Positions 14,101 to 29,100 of a DNA stretch of 64,000 nucleotides are shown here, one piece after another (the first letter of the stretch is position 1; the number at the start of each line of letters is the position of its first letter). The stretch is from contig CM037459.1 of the NCBI GenBank assembly GCA_021014325.1, positions 13,425,501-13,489,500 on the forward strand, given 5' to 3'. Both the position numbers and the translations under genes were made by a program. Origin of the DNA: Plazaster borealis (taxonomy: Eukaryota > Echinodermata > Asteroidea > Forcipulatida > Labidiasteridae). Under the pieces are notes generated by a model, which saw only the letters and a program-made list of their open reading frames with translations, was not told the origin of the DNA and searched no databases.

Positions 14101-17100
14101 CAAGAAAATGATGAAAGAAAAAACACCCTTGTTGTACAAATTTGTGTGCTTTCAGATAGGATTAAAAACTTCTTGCAAGAAGTTTTTATTATTTTAGTGA
14201 GAAATTACCTCTTTCTCAAAAACTACGTTACTTCAGAGGGAGTCGTTTCTCACAATGTTTTATACTATCAACAGCTCTCTGTTGCTCGTTACCAAGTCAA
14301 TTGTTATGCTATATATTTTGAGTAATTACCAAACGTGTACGATGCCTTTAAAGTGCCATAGAAAACTGACAAACATTGAACAAACCAAGGGTTGCAAATA
14401 ACCTCAACCAGGAAGGACTTGTATTGAAGATAATTTTTGTAAAGCTGGCTTAAGAATACAAGGTCTGATCATTCATGGATTAACTCAAAAGTCTTCAATG
14501 GTTTTCCCACCGAACCAGGAGCTGAGTTTCTCAAGGAAACTTTATTATGAGACATCCCGCTGTTACTGATAAAGCAATAAAGACGTATACACTATGTTGA
14601 CATCTCAATGTTGACTTGCATAGAGAGTTATAATTGGGTTCTGTACACACATGCTGAACCTTGAACACAAACATTTCACTGGTTCTTTAATCTAATTCAT
14701 GTGAAGGTACTGGATTCATTCGTAGAAATTGTAATTGTTTGGGAGATTCTGGACCGGGGAAAATGTGCTTCTGCACCTGAAAAAATAAAATATTAATAAG
14801 GTTACTTATTGTAACTGTCTCAAATTATGTGGAACAAACTCTGTATACAATATTTTGAAGTACTGTTTCATTTCACCGTAATTTTTGAATTATTAAATTA
14901 GAAAAAGTCTATGGGAACAGATACATTTTTAAAAACATTTTTTATCTGTAAAAACAGGGTAACAATATAATTCCCAATGGTCACAATTTTCAAACAAATA
15001 TAAAAATAGAAACTGAAACGTTATACATACAGTGTATTCATGTAATACAGACAAGTGTAAATTTCACTAAAACATACATGCATATAATTTTTATATTTAT
15101 TTCGAAATTGTGACCATTGGGAATACACCTTTTTTCAGAAAATGTGTATAAAGTGTCAGTTCAGTAGACCAGCGTTATGCATCAAGCACTTAACCAAATT
15201 GTAATCGACATTTGCCATGTTTGTGTTTGATCAGTCGCTACTTCATGTAAGCCCAGAGGATTGGAATTAGTCAGTATTTCCCCAAACTGAATTTGTCCCT
15301 AATCCCTACCCACTCTTCAGATTTCCTTTAAATGTTTTTGTGGGACGTTTCTCAAGAAATAAGGTTGTTTGTGCAAAAATGAGGTTTTTGAGGTTAAACA
15401 CAGTCCTGTGACATTCTCATCCTACATGTACGTTAGCGACAAGGTGGTATTGACATTTTAAACCTATGGAGAATTGGTGGACAATTTACGAGGCTGTTTT
15501 AGGCTGTTTAGTTGTTGTTATTCTCTTCTTCATTTTACAGAATCAGCCTGTGCTGGTACATGTATACATGTAGGCCTATAACATTAGTTTAAGGAGGAAT
15601 AACAAATCTGATTTTTCCTCTTTTAAAAACCAAATAATTTAGGATACCCTTACAGAAATTGAAGTGATAACTGGTACTTGGATGGTGATCCCTAAATTCT
15701 TTATCACCGTTACTGAGTGGTGATCATTTTTTACTTTTATTATGTGCTGGAAAGCACAGCTGGATGAGTTGGGGGACACATTAATGGTCTGTCATTTTTC
15801 AAGCATCATCCAAGGAAACATCTGTTTAATCGTTCAATTTATATTTGGACTTCCTATAAGTGAATGCAGCCTTTGAAATTGACTAGGTTTCCAGATGTGT
15901 TGTGCCTTATACGGGTCATTGCCGTTGTTGCACTGGCCTTGCCTTGATGCCCCTTCAAAAGTTTCAATATAATGTACATGTAGGATTTAAGTTTTTCTGG
16001 TAATAGTGCCCTCTGCAAAATGAATTGCCCTCTCAAAGATGAAATTCCAGGCCTGCTTATAAAATCTGTATCATTTTAATATTACTTTGGGTTGAAAAAA
16101 GAAAAATTCACCAGAGCGGGACTTGATCATGTGAACTCTGGCTTAACGTGCCGGCGCTCTACCAACTGAGCTACAGTATCTGTATGTAGCCCTATAGTTA
16201 GTGTTCTCCTTATTTTGTCAATATCTTTGTTCGGGGGTGCCAGCCTATACGGCAGTTACAGGTTGTATGATTGCATGGCTTCTGACTGGCACCCCCGAAC
16301 AAAGATATTGACAAAATAAGGAGAACACAAACATTAGGGCTAGATAGCTCAGTTGGTAGAGCAACACTGAGAACGTTAATCTGGAGGTCGCAGGTTCAAG
16401 TGCCACTCCAGTCAATTTTTCTTTGTTCAACCCATTTAAAAAAAAAATTTACCCAGTCAATTTCCCTTGTGGTTTAATACGTGATATTTTAATATTAATT
16501 TGAATATTGTTGTTATTTTCCTCTCCACAGGCCTTAAGACAGCGTGAAGGACTAGGAAGGCTAGTCTCAACAGAAGAACCCCTCAGCCGGGAATTGCTGA
16601 GCGGTAAATTTACAATATTGGTAAGTTGGAAATCAGTCCAGATAGCATCTGATGATTTAAAATGTGTGTAATTTAAATATGCACAACAATTATTACTACA
16701 CTGTATATCTGGCACAAACAGCCTGGGAATTACACGGATGCAATGGCCTCTGTTGCCCCTGGTCTTAGCCTTGGTGCCCCTTCAAAGTTTCCCATAGACT
16801 TTAAGATTTTCCTGATGGTAGTGCCTCTCTGCAAAATGAAAATGGCCTTGCCCTCTCAATGATGAAATTCCAGGCCTGCACACAGTCTGTGAATTGCCAA
16901 TGGACCCGTGATGGATAGCCACTGCTGTTATTTCAATGCTCTCAGTGTCAGGTTTTTAAATAGTACCTTGAGCAAAGGAAATTATGTAACATTAAAAAAA
17001 AGTTAATTGCCTGACATTTCAACCCCAGCAGAGTCTTTCTCGAGGGCTAAATTATATTACATTATTAACTTGTGTTTATTCTTCAATAAATTACAACATT

Positions 17101-20100
17101 TGAACAATTTTACATTAGAAGTGTACATGTATGCACTTCTCTTTCAACACCTGTTCAAAGACAATTTGGCTTGTAATCAGACGCTTGATAAAAGACGGTC
17201 CACTCCTACAACCTGTTAAAGATAAAATCATGAACGTGGTAACTTTTAATACTTAACAGTAGAAATATGTACATGTAGGTCAAATTCAGTTTTGTGATCA
17301 ACTCATTTTCCAATAGATAGAGTCCTATGGAAAATGGGGGAAACATTTTGAGTCTCCAACCTCATGTTAAAGCGGTGTCAAATGTCAAATGCCATTGTAT
17401 TTGATACCCTTCAAGTGCAATTTTTGTTAAAAACCCAAAACATTCAATGACGCTATTTTAAATACGTTTTTGTACAAAGAAATTTTTGATTATTCCTGAA
17501 TTTTCTTGAGAATCAACAAAAACGGCATTGAATTTGACCTTTTGTCAGGCGCACAAATTACTCTTTGGAATGTACATACGTACAGACCCATTTGTTTTTG
17601 ACGTCCGATGATGTCATGTTTCAAATTTTGCTCTGAAAGAGTATTAAATCAATGACAATTTACACCATTTTAACGTTAGGTTAGACACTTGTTATTTCCC
17701 CCCCTTTTATGAGGAATCTATCTATTGGAAAATGAGCGCATCACAAAACTGAAGTTGACCTTGGAGCCCCTTCGTTAAATGTTTCTTTGTGGAACATTTT
17801 CCAGTTTTAGTTTCAGACTTCATTGTTCAAAATTTAAAATTACCAATAATATTCAAGTATATGAATGAATTTCTTGTTACCGTGCGTAATCACTACAGCC
17901 ACAGAGGGACACGACGGGTGCAGCCATTGCATTGTTCTCAGCTAAATTGCACACACCTAACTCAGTTCCTATGCAGGCGGTCTTACAAGCTGCTGTGTTC
18001 CAACTTGACCATGCGTTATCAGAGTAAGTGAATTCCTTCAAAGGCATTGTACACGTTTGGTAATTACTCAAAATATATATTAGCATAAAAACTGACTTGG
18101 TAACGAGCAACAGAGAGCTGTTGATACATGTAATATAAAACATTGTGAGAAACGACTCCCTCTGAAGTAACGTAGTTTTTAAGAAAGAGGTAATTTCTCA
18201 CTAAAATAATAAAAACTTCTTGCAAGAAGTTTTTATTCCTATCTGAAAGCACACAAATTCGTACAACACGGGTGTTTTTTCTTTCATCATTTTTTTGCAA
18301 CTTCGATTACCAATTGAGCCCAAATTTTCACAGGCTTGTTATTTTATGCGTATGTTGGGATACACCAAGTGAGAACACTGGTCTTTGACAATTACCAAAC
18401 GTGTTCAGTGCCTTTAAGTCACTATACAAAAACTTTATCATGTACTGTTTTTCTCCGTTTTGTTCTTCTAATTAATGTAAGGGAACGTGTTTTTAAATGA
18501 AATCTTCATAGGTTGTTTCCCGTTGGACTAGACCAAAACTAAATCCTGGAGTTGCTCCTTCATCAGGAATTTGACTTCTCAAGTAATGGTTGATAAAATA
18601 ATTACAATTATTATTATTTTTTAAAATGAGACACTGCGTATTCAAAGCTCAATAAAATTGGAGACACAAATAAATGTACCAAGGTTTTCCTGTGAAGATG
18701 ACCCCGATTCGCCCGACCTCAAAACACAGATGTTTCCAATTACAAAAATCGATCATGCATTATGGAAACCCAGATGTCATGATGTGAAAAAGATACATCT
18801 TGTAAGGCAATTTTATTTCTAATACTTCCTTCATAGCTATCCACGTGATAACAAAATGAGAGAAATGTAGTTTATATAAAGTACCTTGTTACATTAGCAA
18901 CTACACAAGGTTTTAGCTAGTATTTGGTAAAAGGGTGTCCAAATGCTTCGTTTCTTAAAGGGCAAGGGCACCAAGGCGTTTCTCCTTGGTAAAGGGCACC
19001 TCTATGATTAAACTAGAAATTTCAGTTGGAACATTTCATGGGGCACCAAGGGGCAGTAATGACCAGGGCAACAGAGTCAATTGCCCCTGTTGCCTCTGTG
19101 AAGTATCAGGCATGCTCCCTTATGCAGGATTTTACATGTGCTCAAAAAATATCTTGGTTGTAGTCTATTGAACACATCTGATGATACACTACACGTACAC
19201 ATGTGTAGGGTTGTTGCGGACATGGGATGTGTGGGGAGGCGGGGGGGGGGGGGGGTGAGGAAACTCACCCCTATACATGTCTTCATCGTAATATTGAAAC
19301 AAATTTTCAGAAGAGAATTTAAATTATGATGTGAATATCAAATGAAGATATGCAAATTTGACTGATTTCGAAACATCGAGCTTGCAGATTCTGTGTCTCG
19401 AGTCCACCTTGGTTGTTAACAACCCAACTGGAAAAGCACTGACTGATGTTATCACCACACCCTACTGTTCTTAAGATGATTACATTGTAAAGCTATTCAC
19501 AATATTTACATTCCAATCTTTCCCCTTCTAAACATGACGGCTTTTTTTAATCGCTCGGCGTCGGTTCCTCTCCCTCATTGTTTTATCGACTAGACTTGTA
19601 TCCTGAAGACGTTATTGATTCATAATAAGCCAATCAGCTCTCTTGGTTAATCCGTCCATACCTCGTTGGAATATTGATTGAATAATCAGTGAAGATGATG
19701 TCCGTATATCTGTGAGTCATCGTGGGGAAAGACTTGGCCTGAAAGGCCAGACCAAAGCAAAAACTTGTTTCTCAATGACCATTGAGTTATTTTGTAACAA
19801 TGTGTCACTCAGCAGTGGTACATGTAGTGAACCTACGGTTAGTGTTTTAAGGTCATGGTTTACCAAAAAATGACAATAAGGTGATGTTGTCAAGTGAAGA
19901 AACTATTGATGTGATGGGTGTAGCTGGGGGGGTTGGTGGGAGGGGGATTGGTGGGGAGGTTAGTGTACAATGTAGATTAGGATTTGAATGATAGCACTAC
20001 ATGTATAGTTGTAATTTACACTGGACCGCAGGCTTCAGGACAGTGAATTTAGAATTGGGCCAGTAAGCTTGTGACCAAACAAATCTGGTTTTCTTGTGTT

Positions 20101-23100
20101 TTTCAATTGGATAATAAAATGTGCTTGCCAAGAGATGGTTCCTTTTATTATTTTAACTTGATGTCATACGCAGTAAAACTCATACATGTATGACATACTT
20201 TTAACCAAATGACAAATAAAATAAAACTTCTCTATATGTGCTTGTTCAAATCAAAATAATTTGTACATCTATGTACATTCTGTATAATGTGCATGTATTG
20301 TTAAAGTGTACAGAAAGTTTTTCTCATTGTAATTCTGGTCTTGAAAAAAAAACTGCTGGTCCAGTAAACATTTGAGCTACAAGCCCTGTGGTCTTGTGGA
20401 TTTTTCACCCCAAGTTCAAGCCCTGCATACATGTATATGCAGACTCAAACTGTCGAGAAAGACATGGAATTCATATCTTAATTAATATTTTTCAGAGATG
20501 CAATAATTTTCAAATTGGAAATTATTGTAATGCCTAATGGACTTTGCCTAAATATTATTAACCAGTGGTATATTTTTTAAACTACACATTGCACTATACT
20601 ATGTACATGTACATGTGGATGTTACAACAAGCATTGACAATAAAAACCGGAAAAAAGAAGAGAACAAACTAAAAGAAAAATTAAATGAATTAAAAACTCT
20701 TATGGAATAGATTACGGGCACTTCAGTAACTTTAAGTTTCACTACTGTTTTGAGACCTCAACACCAATAATATTTTCCTATATACACTAGATGCAAATGC
20801 TCCTTTGATTTGGCCTTGAAGGCAAGTACATGTAACTGAAGAATAATGACTTACATGCAGTCTTCATATTGCCGACGATTTACCTGTATCTGTGCTTTTT
20901 GATGTACTTGTATTTGTTGAGGTCAAATAAATAATAATAATAATAATAATAATAATAACCAGGTAACACACCACACATGTCGATATCATCAATCAAAAAC
21001 TCATCAGCCCAATGTACATTATGAACATTGTGTATGTAAGGCTACTGTACTATACACTAGACATAAATGTTGAGTTTTGTTCATCATTTGTGATTTGTAC
21101 ATTACGTGTAGGTCACAAAGACAAGAGTAATAGATGGGCATTTTCTAGGAGTTTATTTTATAGGTGTAGGTTATTTATGACTGGCGCGGCTCAGATGACT
21201 GGCTGCCTTGGGCGCAAGACTTTAATAACTTCCGTGAATCGGCAGTGGATTTATGTTGCCCAGAATCATTAAGGTGCAAGCAGGTGAATTCCACTGTACT
21301 GGTGAGTTTTGGACTGATCGTTCGATTAGATAGTGTTTTTGCAAGGTCCAAACACATTTGCACAGCTTTGGATAGCCTATAAAGATGATAAATTAACACA
21401 CATTAAGCTGTGGTTCAAATGCTCTGATTTTTTACAAAAGAGCACCTGAATACGATGAAATACATTCTCGATCGCAAACCTCCTCCTGCAGACAATGTTC
21501 TCATCATTTTGGTTCGCCCGAAGAGAAACCTGTTTTTTTGTATTCGTACGTACATGTATGTATTATTCAAAGTATATTTCATTTTTTTGTTTGGTAAATT
21601 GACGTGCCATTTCCTTTCAACCTACATAAAATACCTATTTGAATATTTACATTCAAACCACAAAGCAATATCTGTTTTAGAAAAATTTGAAATGAATGTA
21701 AATATGCATACAATTACATATAAGAATTTAACAAACACGTGCGATCGTTGGCTGTTATACATGCTGTAACAATGAACAAACCACATGATGTATCCATTTG
21801 GACGTATGTATAAAGCATACAAGTACACTGAACAGCACATTTCCCCTCTGTCAATGTCTGTGCATACATTATAATACACCTGTACCAGCGTTAAAAACAC
21901 CAACCATCCCAATCCCATGCCCCCGGGACGTCACTTATGAGGTCACTACTCGCAGTGTCCATTGATGAAGCGGCAAGTTGTTAATTTAAACATTAGCCAC
22001 GCTGTTGTTCGGTGGACGGTGCGCTCGTAATATCAAAAAGACAGTCTGTTTCCTATGACTCAGCACTTTGATTAGTCCCCGACCAACATTTGCATGATCA
22101 AGTTACGAGATGGGGAATGTTTCTAATGAAATTGGCCAGATCAGCAACTGGAGATTCTTGTCCTCTGAGAGCTCCATATAGGTCAGAAAATCAGAGTCTT
22201 TGATTTACAACTTCAAGACGGTAGCTGGTGACTACTTATTTGTTGTATACACAATGACACATTTAGAAGTTCTGTATCACTCAGCAGTTTGTTTGACAAT
22301 GGCTGGCCATGGCATTGGAGGTTGTTCAGGTCTAGACTTGTTTGGGCAACAAAGTGGTACTTCCTAATTGAAAGGAATGGGAATATTTTAAAGGGGCACC
22401 AAGGCAAAGGTCATAGCAAGAGGCACAGGGGCCCCTTGTGACTTCAGTGTAATTACGACTATTTGTCATGGCCTGGAACTGGAATGACAAACACTGTATT
22501 GACCCCTTGAACCAACATCACACATAATAAGAATAATAATAATAATAGTGGCTTCTAACATACATCATATCCATCACTCAGTGACGCTCAAGGCGCTTCA
22601 ACATGCAGTATTTTCCTGCAAGGTATTGTGGAGCTACGTTTTTGAAGTATGAGACCAAATCCTTTACATAGCACCATGTGATGGTTTACAAGGTGCTGTG
22701 GCGCAATATGCTGCCAATCAAACCAGGAACACCAGGGCGAACCCCTTCTCTTGTCGATAAGTGCACTGGGTTCTTTTACGTGCGTTACACAACACACAGG
22801 ACCAACGGCTTTACGAGGAAGCAATAATGGTTAAGTGTCTTGCTTAAGGACACAAGTGTCACGACCGGGACTCGAACACACACTCTGCTGAAAAGAAACA
22901 CCAGAGCTTGAGTCCGGTGCTTTTATCCGCTCGGCAACGACACGCCACACATGAAACTCTATGCCATTCTCCCCATTTTAGGAGTCAATGACGTAAAAAT
23001 TAGGGTAAGCATGTAAAAGCGGCATTGCCTAAAATTTGCACTACTGACTGTACACAATGTATAACACACAGGGACATTGCATCCCAAATTGGCACAACCA

Positions 23101-26100
23101 AGAGTATTGTGATGATGGTGTCAGGTGAATTGGGTCAACGCATGCAGGTCTAAGAACCCATAGATTAAATATCCCTGGTTATGGCCTTGGTGCCCCTAGC
23201 ATTCTGATTTCAACAGGAACAGTTGCCCTTGCCCTAACAATACACCTACCTGTATAGGGACATTTTCAGACAATGTGAGACCCACAACTCTTGTCAAACC
23301 TATGTCTCTGATAAAATGCATCTTGTATTTTTATGAAAGAACCATGAACAAAAGCACACTATGTGTACAACTTTTTTTGAAACCACGGTATTGGCTTGGG
23401 ATCTGGCTTAGGCTTTGAAGCCTGGTACCAAAAGTACACATTTTCAAAATAGCTATTACAGAGCCTTAAAGGCACTGAACACATGGTAATTGTCAAAGAC
23501 CAGTGTTCTCACTTGGTGTAGCCCAACATAATTATGCATAAAATAACAAGCCTGTGAAAATTTGGGCTCAATTGGTCATCGAAGTTGCAAGAAAATGATG
23601 AAAGAAAAAACACCCTTGTTGAACAAATTTGTGTGCTTTCAGATAGGAATAAAAACTTCTTGCAAGAAGTTTTTATTATTTCAGTGAGAAATTACTTCTT
23701 TCTTAAAAACTACGTTACTTCAGAGGGAGTCGTTTCCTACAATGTTTTATACTATCAACAGCTCTCCGTTGCTTGTTACCAAGTAAGTTTTTATGCTAAT
23801 ATTTGTTTTGAGTCATTACCAAATGTGTACGATACCTTTAAAAGCCTGAGCCAAAGCCAAAGCAGCGGTTTTGAAAAGGGCTCACACTGTACATGGTTAA
23901 ACACCTTCAGGTTGCTTCAACAACAGCAATAAACAGCAAAGATATTTTCAAGTTGTTTTTGTTTGATTTGATTGTGGGCAATGCGTGGTTGCATATTAAA
24001 ACCCATTCGACCTTATCATCTGAGCCTGCGCAATCCAAACGCCGGCTTATCTTCTCCTAGAAGTGAAACGTCAAATTAAACTTGTCAACCTCAAGGGTAG
24101 CTGTTTTAAAGTGACACCGAACCATTAACGTGACCGTCAATGCGCATGGGGTATATATCACACTCTGTCTTGTTATCCATTGCATTATGAGAAGGTGTCA
24201 TACCTTTTACTTCAGTTTTACAAAGCCTAGTCTGTTCACTGTAGACCCCCCTCCACTGCCAACTCCATTTCCTCTCACATCAACTTGATTGTTCCTGAAC
24301 AGACACCATTCCAATGACTCCCAGGCCAAACAGTTAGACCTCTGAAGTCTATACAGTGTCCGGTTTAATCAAATAAAGTTCTGATTCCTAGGAGAGCTGA
24401 GTGGATTGGTCATAGACTAAAAGCATTTGGAATCCCACCAGCAATTCATGTCCCAAGAACGGATGATATTGATGTGTTGGGGGTCATTCAGTAGTACATG
24501 CAGTAAGGTGATATTTCACTCTCAACAGTTACAGGGAAATTAAGTGATAGATTTTTGAGTTCAATATTTGTTTTTTCTTGAAGCACAGACAGGAGAATCG
24601 AATCTGCTAGAGATGTGTGCAACATTCCTTTGAAACGCTATATAGCCAAAAGCATTTGCAAAACTGTGGCTCACACGCGGGCTTTGGTAATGTCAGGTTG
24701 TCAACCACATATTCAGGATTAGGCCTGGTTTTGAAAAGCATTGGTTTCGAAAGTGCCAAGAGTCTCATTCACAACTTAATGTAATTTGACAAGATTCGAC
24801 ATCATGTACACTGTGCTATGTTGATAAGTATGTGCTAAAAACCCCAGAAAGACCTGCACAGTGTGATTGTGAGAGCTGAATCCTAAATATCTGTGTTTTG
24901 GTCAAATAAAAGAATTTAATGGAGACCTTCGTAAGGAATCGTTGCAAGCAAGCAATTTTTATTGGTACAGAAAAAATGCAAATTGTACATGTTTGCAATT
25001 TACACTTGGAAACCTGACCCCATTTTCATGCCACTGCCTAATGCAGAATTCGGTGCTCATTGCCCATAGAATCATGCACTTTACAATGCACAGCAAGCGC
25101 AGAATTCCTGTGCAAGCAGTGCCATGGAATTGAGCCCTGTTTTTTGTTGGCTAAATCTTCTTGAATAAGAGCGTGTCTGAGTAGGCCTATCATAAGGCGG
25201 CTGTGTCACTGCTATGTATTGAAGCATCTATAGGCTGCCCTTAGCAACAGCAACAGCCATGGCTTGAACTTGGGAGAAAAACCCACAAGACAGCAAGGGT
25301 TGTAGCTCAAATTGTTCCCTGTACCAAGGGTTTTTGTACAAGACCAGAATCAAAATGAGAAAAAACTTCCTGAATCTTGACAACATGCATTTAACTGATT
25401 TTATCTGAACAATTAAGCACTTAAGACATGTAAGAGAAGATTTGTCTCATGTCTTTTGGGTGTTAAGTATACTTCAAGTATACTTCAAGACTCAATTGAA
25501 AGGTACATGTATTTGTCAGACTAAAAGTCAACATTTGAACTTTTTTTGTTTCTGTTCAAGATATTACACAGTGAGGTTGTTATTCAATTGACAAACACAA
25601 GACCGCCGGACTTGTCCAGGCATAAGTTTACTGGCCCGACACTAAAACAGCTGGCCTCGGGCCTGCGGTCCAGTGTAAAATTTGAGCCCTGACAACTACA
25701 TGTACCACCTCGGACATGACCTAATTCCCCTGTTCTTCGTGGATAGATCTTGTTTGTGAATTCCAGGATACAAACCACAGCGGCTCTTGGCAGCATGGGT
25801 AACATATTCCCCCAAGAAGCTGAGATTGTTTTAGGAAGGAAATAACTTTGCAATGTTACAGGGTTAATGATGTTGTCAATCATTACTACTTTATTCCATG
25901 ACGTTACCACAAGCTTATAAACAAGATGTATTTTTGGGGTGTTTGGCGGAATACACAAATCTACACATAGTTGGCAGACTTGAGTTCATGAGGCTGAATT
26001 CTTGAAACTCCTGGATGAGCCTACTGAGTGTTCAGTTTTCCAAGAAAATTACATTAAGTTTGCAGCAAAACATGGGCGGAGATGGGGTTAAAATTCCCAG

Positions 26101-29100
26101 GAATTTTGTGGTGTTTTTAATGCCTCGGAATGGATTCTGTAGCTTGATAAGGGCATAATGCACTTTGGTGTGCTGTAGTATCGGAGGCTGTAATACACCA
26201 CAGGAAAATGAAACGATTATCTGATTATAGGAAACATTTTTAAAGTCGGTGGGTAACTGAATCATGTTCATACCCCCAAGAGCTTGTGGATTTTTTTTTG
26301 AGCAGGACTCAGGGAAAGCACACAGTTGGGACAGTGCCTTCACATGGATGTTCACTTGTCAGTGTCGTAAGGGTGTCATATACTCATTCACTGACAGTTC
26401 CGTATTGTTATTAAAAATGGGCTCCGAGGTCAAATTCAGTTTTGTAATCCACTAATTGTTTCCAATAGATAGAGTCCTTATGAAAACATGGGAAAAATAT
26501 TAGAAGTCTTGTTAACCTCACAGTTAAAATTGTGTAATATGCCTATACAATGTGCTTGATACCCTCCAAGTGCAATTTTTGATTGAAATCCAAAAACGTT
26601 CGATGACGTACAGTTTCAAATAATGTTCTGCACATTTTTGTTTGTTTATTCCTGAATTTTGATAATGTTCAATCAAAATGGCTGTGAATTTGACCTTTTG
26701 ACTGGCGTAAAACTTATCTTTTGAATGTATCGACCCATTTTGGTTTTTTATATCCAGTGACGTCACGTTTCAATTTTCGCTCAGAAAGAAACCCCAATTT
26801 ATACAGTTTTTTAAGATGAGGTTAAAGACTTTTTCCACTTTAATAAAAAAACAGTTATTGGAAAATAAGTGCATCACAAAACTTCATTTGCCCTTGGAGC
26901 CCACTCTTTAATGATCCTTCTAAATTACGTACACATGTACGTTAATTTGAAAAATCACAAAGCGTACTTTGTATTATAAATTGTCAACTTTAAACATCTC
27001 TTTAGACATTTCCATTAAACATTTTCATTTTGGAAAAACGTTCTGAGCTCTGATAAGTTTCCCTTCAGAATTTGCTGAGTTATTGAATTATCTACTTTGT
27101 ATACAAACAAGTTCCGAAAGAGATAAAACGGATACGTAAGCAAATGTTTTAATGTAGTGTTTCCCGGGAGCGGACAGGATTCTCAGAATGAGATAGTAAT
27201 TGACTGAATGACGAAGTTAATCATGTGCCAAAACCCATGAGCGTTTTAATTGATGGAAACCTGCCCCTAATTAGCGTCCGTCATTATCAATGTTCAGGAA
27301 GAGCATGACACCCCCAATCAAACCTGATTAAAACATCTATAAATGTTAAGCGATTCCCGGATCTAAAACAATAAAAATTTTGCTTCAATCATCATCAGTT
27401 ACGCCGAATTCCTGTTACATAAACTCATCAATTTCCTTTGGAGGAGAGCAATCACTTTTGTTGTACCAAGCCCAGCTATAAAATGACTCATTCCTTTTCT
27501 AAACAGTTCTCCAGTGACGAGCCGGAATTTAATTTTAGCACAAGTGCATTTTATTTGTCGTAATAAACGGCCTATCAGTATCAGAGGAAGTGAACCGTTA
27601 TTGATAAGAATATTCCAACTAGAGGGTTAGGCAATTCTCAATCCAAATTTCCTATTAACCTATTAACCAATTTCAAATATTTGATGATTGTGCAAATAAG
27701 CCAGCGTCGCTAAAAACAACAAGAAGTTGTGCATTGGACAGAAATCTTTCTGATGATCTGAGTGATCAGACCAGAAATTGTTTTTTTACCACTGGTGAAG
27801 AGACTGCTTTTTAGGATGGAATTTGGAATACAAACACAGCGTTATTGCAGAGTTCTTATCAATGAACGCATTGTTATCCTGTTTCTCTTCAATCGTGCAC
27901 GTCACAACCAAACTTCCCTGTAAGTATTTGTAAGAAACTTACAATGACCTTTCGATCGAAGATACTTCTGTATGTTTATTGGTAGACATCTTATCATGAC
28001 ACATTTATGTGGTGCTGATAATTCTTATCCTGTGAGTGATATTCACAAGTTATTGTTAGATCAGTGGTAAGGAGCTAAAAACACTTAACGGGATTGTATG
28101 CGTTTGGTAATTGGAACCCACTGTTTGTTTCGATCCTATGTACATGTAGTTGTATACCATAAAACTAACCTATGAAATTTTAATTTTAAAAGCCAAGAAA
28201 GGTGGTAACGTTTTTGAGATATTGCCGAAAATCTGGAGCGGTTCGTCCACGCAGGAAGAATAATCTGCAATTGGAATACACAATCTGAGAAGCGTTACTA
28301 CAGTAACGCTTATCAGATTTTTGGGGATAAAAAGTGATATCTCTTTCCAAACCGCAGTACTTCGAATTGAAAAGTTTCTAAAAATGCATTATACTATCCA
28401 AAGCTGCTGTACTTCATACCAAGTAAGTTTTTATTGCCATTAATTTTCAGAGTCCTTACCAAACGTATACAGACCCTTGAAAGGTGTATACATGTAATGT
28501 GTACCGCATGTTCAGTTTGTACAGTACATTGAACAGAAATTACTTTAAGCCTAGAGGAGACGAATCAAACATTGATTCAGAAGATGGTTGTTGTGAAGAA
28601 ACCACATTATGGTTCTGGAGCCATAACCAGGATAACCAATAAATCAGGGATATTGACAGCTGTTGTTGATTGTATACTGGATCTTGGAACTAGAGGATGC
28701 TAATGAACTTGCCAATGAATATTGTTTTCAAATGGTGATAGTGGTCAAAAGACATTCTATAAATGTACGGGTCAAGACAGCTGTTAATTCATTACCAATA
28801 TGTACATGTACGTGCATGCTCAGTGTAGTATGACAAAATGAATTGCTCATGTCATTAAACCAAGATTTACATTACATACGTGTCGGCTTATTTTATAACA
28901 TTAAAAATGTTGAAGGAGGTGTTAAACTTCCTTCGTAAGCACCTGGGACAGTTAATCCTTTCCGATTGGTCGAGAGGAAACCATGTGGCCATGTTAAAAA
29001 CATGCGATATATACAATTAAACATGATAAGGAGTGTTTAAACATGGCCTGAGGAAATTAAGTCAAAAGAAGGGCTCTATTTCATGCCTCAATTTAAGTTT

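Larger units (their letters stand above)
8200..16530 (+). other. PTPN9-like intron 2
   Basis: A phase-0 intron of 8331 bp. Identifiable content: an 11+11-bp perfect hairpin (8710-8736), a possible tRNA-like SINE remnant (about 9945-10130), a GGGT microsatellite (10299-10319), SINE-1 (11341-11555), a CCAAT-type minisatellite (11677-11896), R5 (12482-12680), R3 (12900-13343), R1 (13981-14352), an inverted repeat (14970-15124), R7 (about 15918-16055) and a palindromic SINE-1 pair (16088-16432). The remainder is unassigned AT-rich DNA. Confidence 0.85.
16621..17898 (+). other. PTPN9-like intron 3
   Basis: A phase-0 intron of 1278 bp. It holds an R7 copy (16735-16877) and an R6 TIR element (17278-17778). 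The remainder is AT-rich with no other recognisable feature. Confidence 0.85.

Noticed and set aside
14098..14325. Recurring 75-115-codon frame beginning [10 protein letters not shown] (also at 18064 and 23585)
   Set aside because: The frame recurs because it lies inside R1 copies. It is broken differently in each copy, its sequence is dictated by the hairpin element, and it resembles no protein family I know.
16330..16415. tRNA gene
   Set aside because: Good box-A and box-B are present but the acceptor stem does not pair and the same unit is repeated elsewhere; it is the head of SINE-1.
25584..25958. 124-codon minus-strand open frame in intron 4
   Set aside because: No domain, no plausible splice partners, and part of it (25600-25690) looks like repeat sequence. 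Open frames of this length arise by chance in a window this size.
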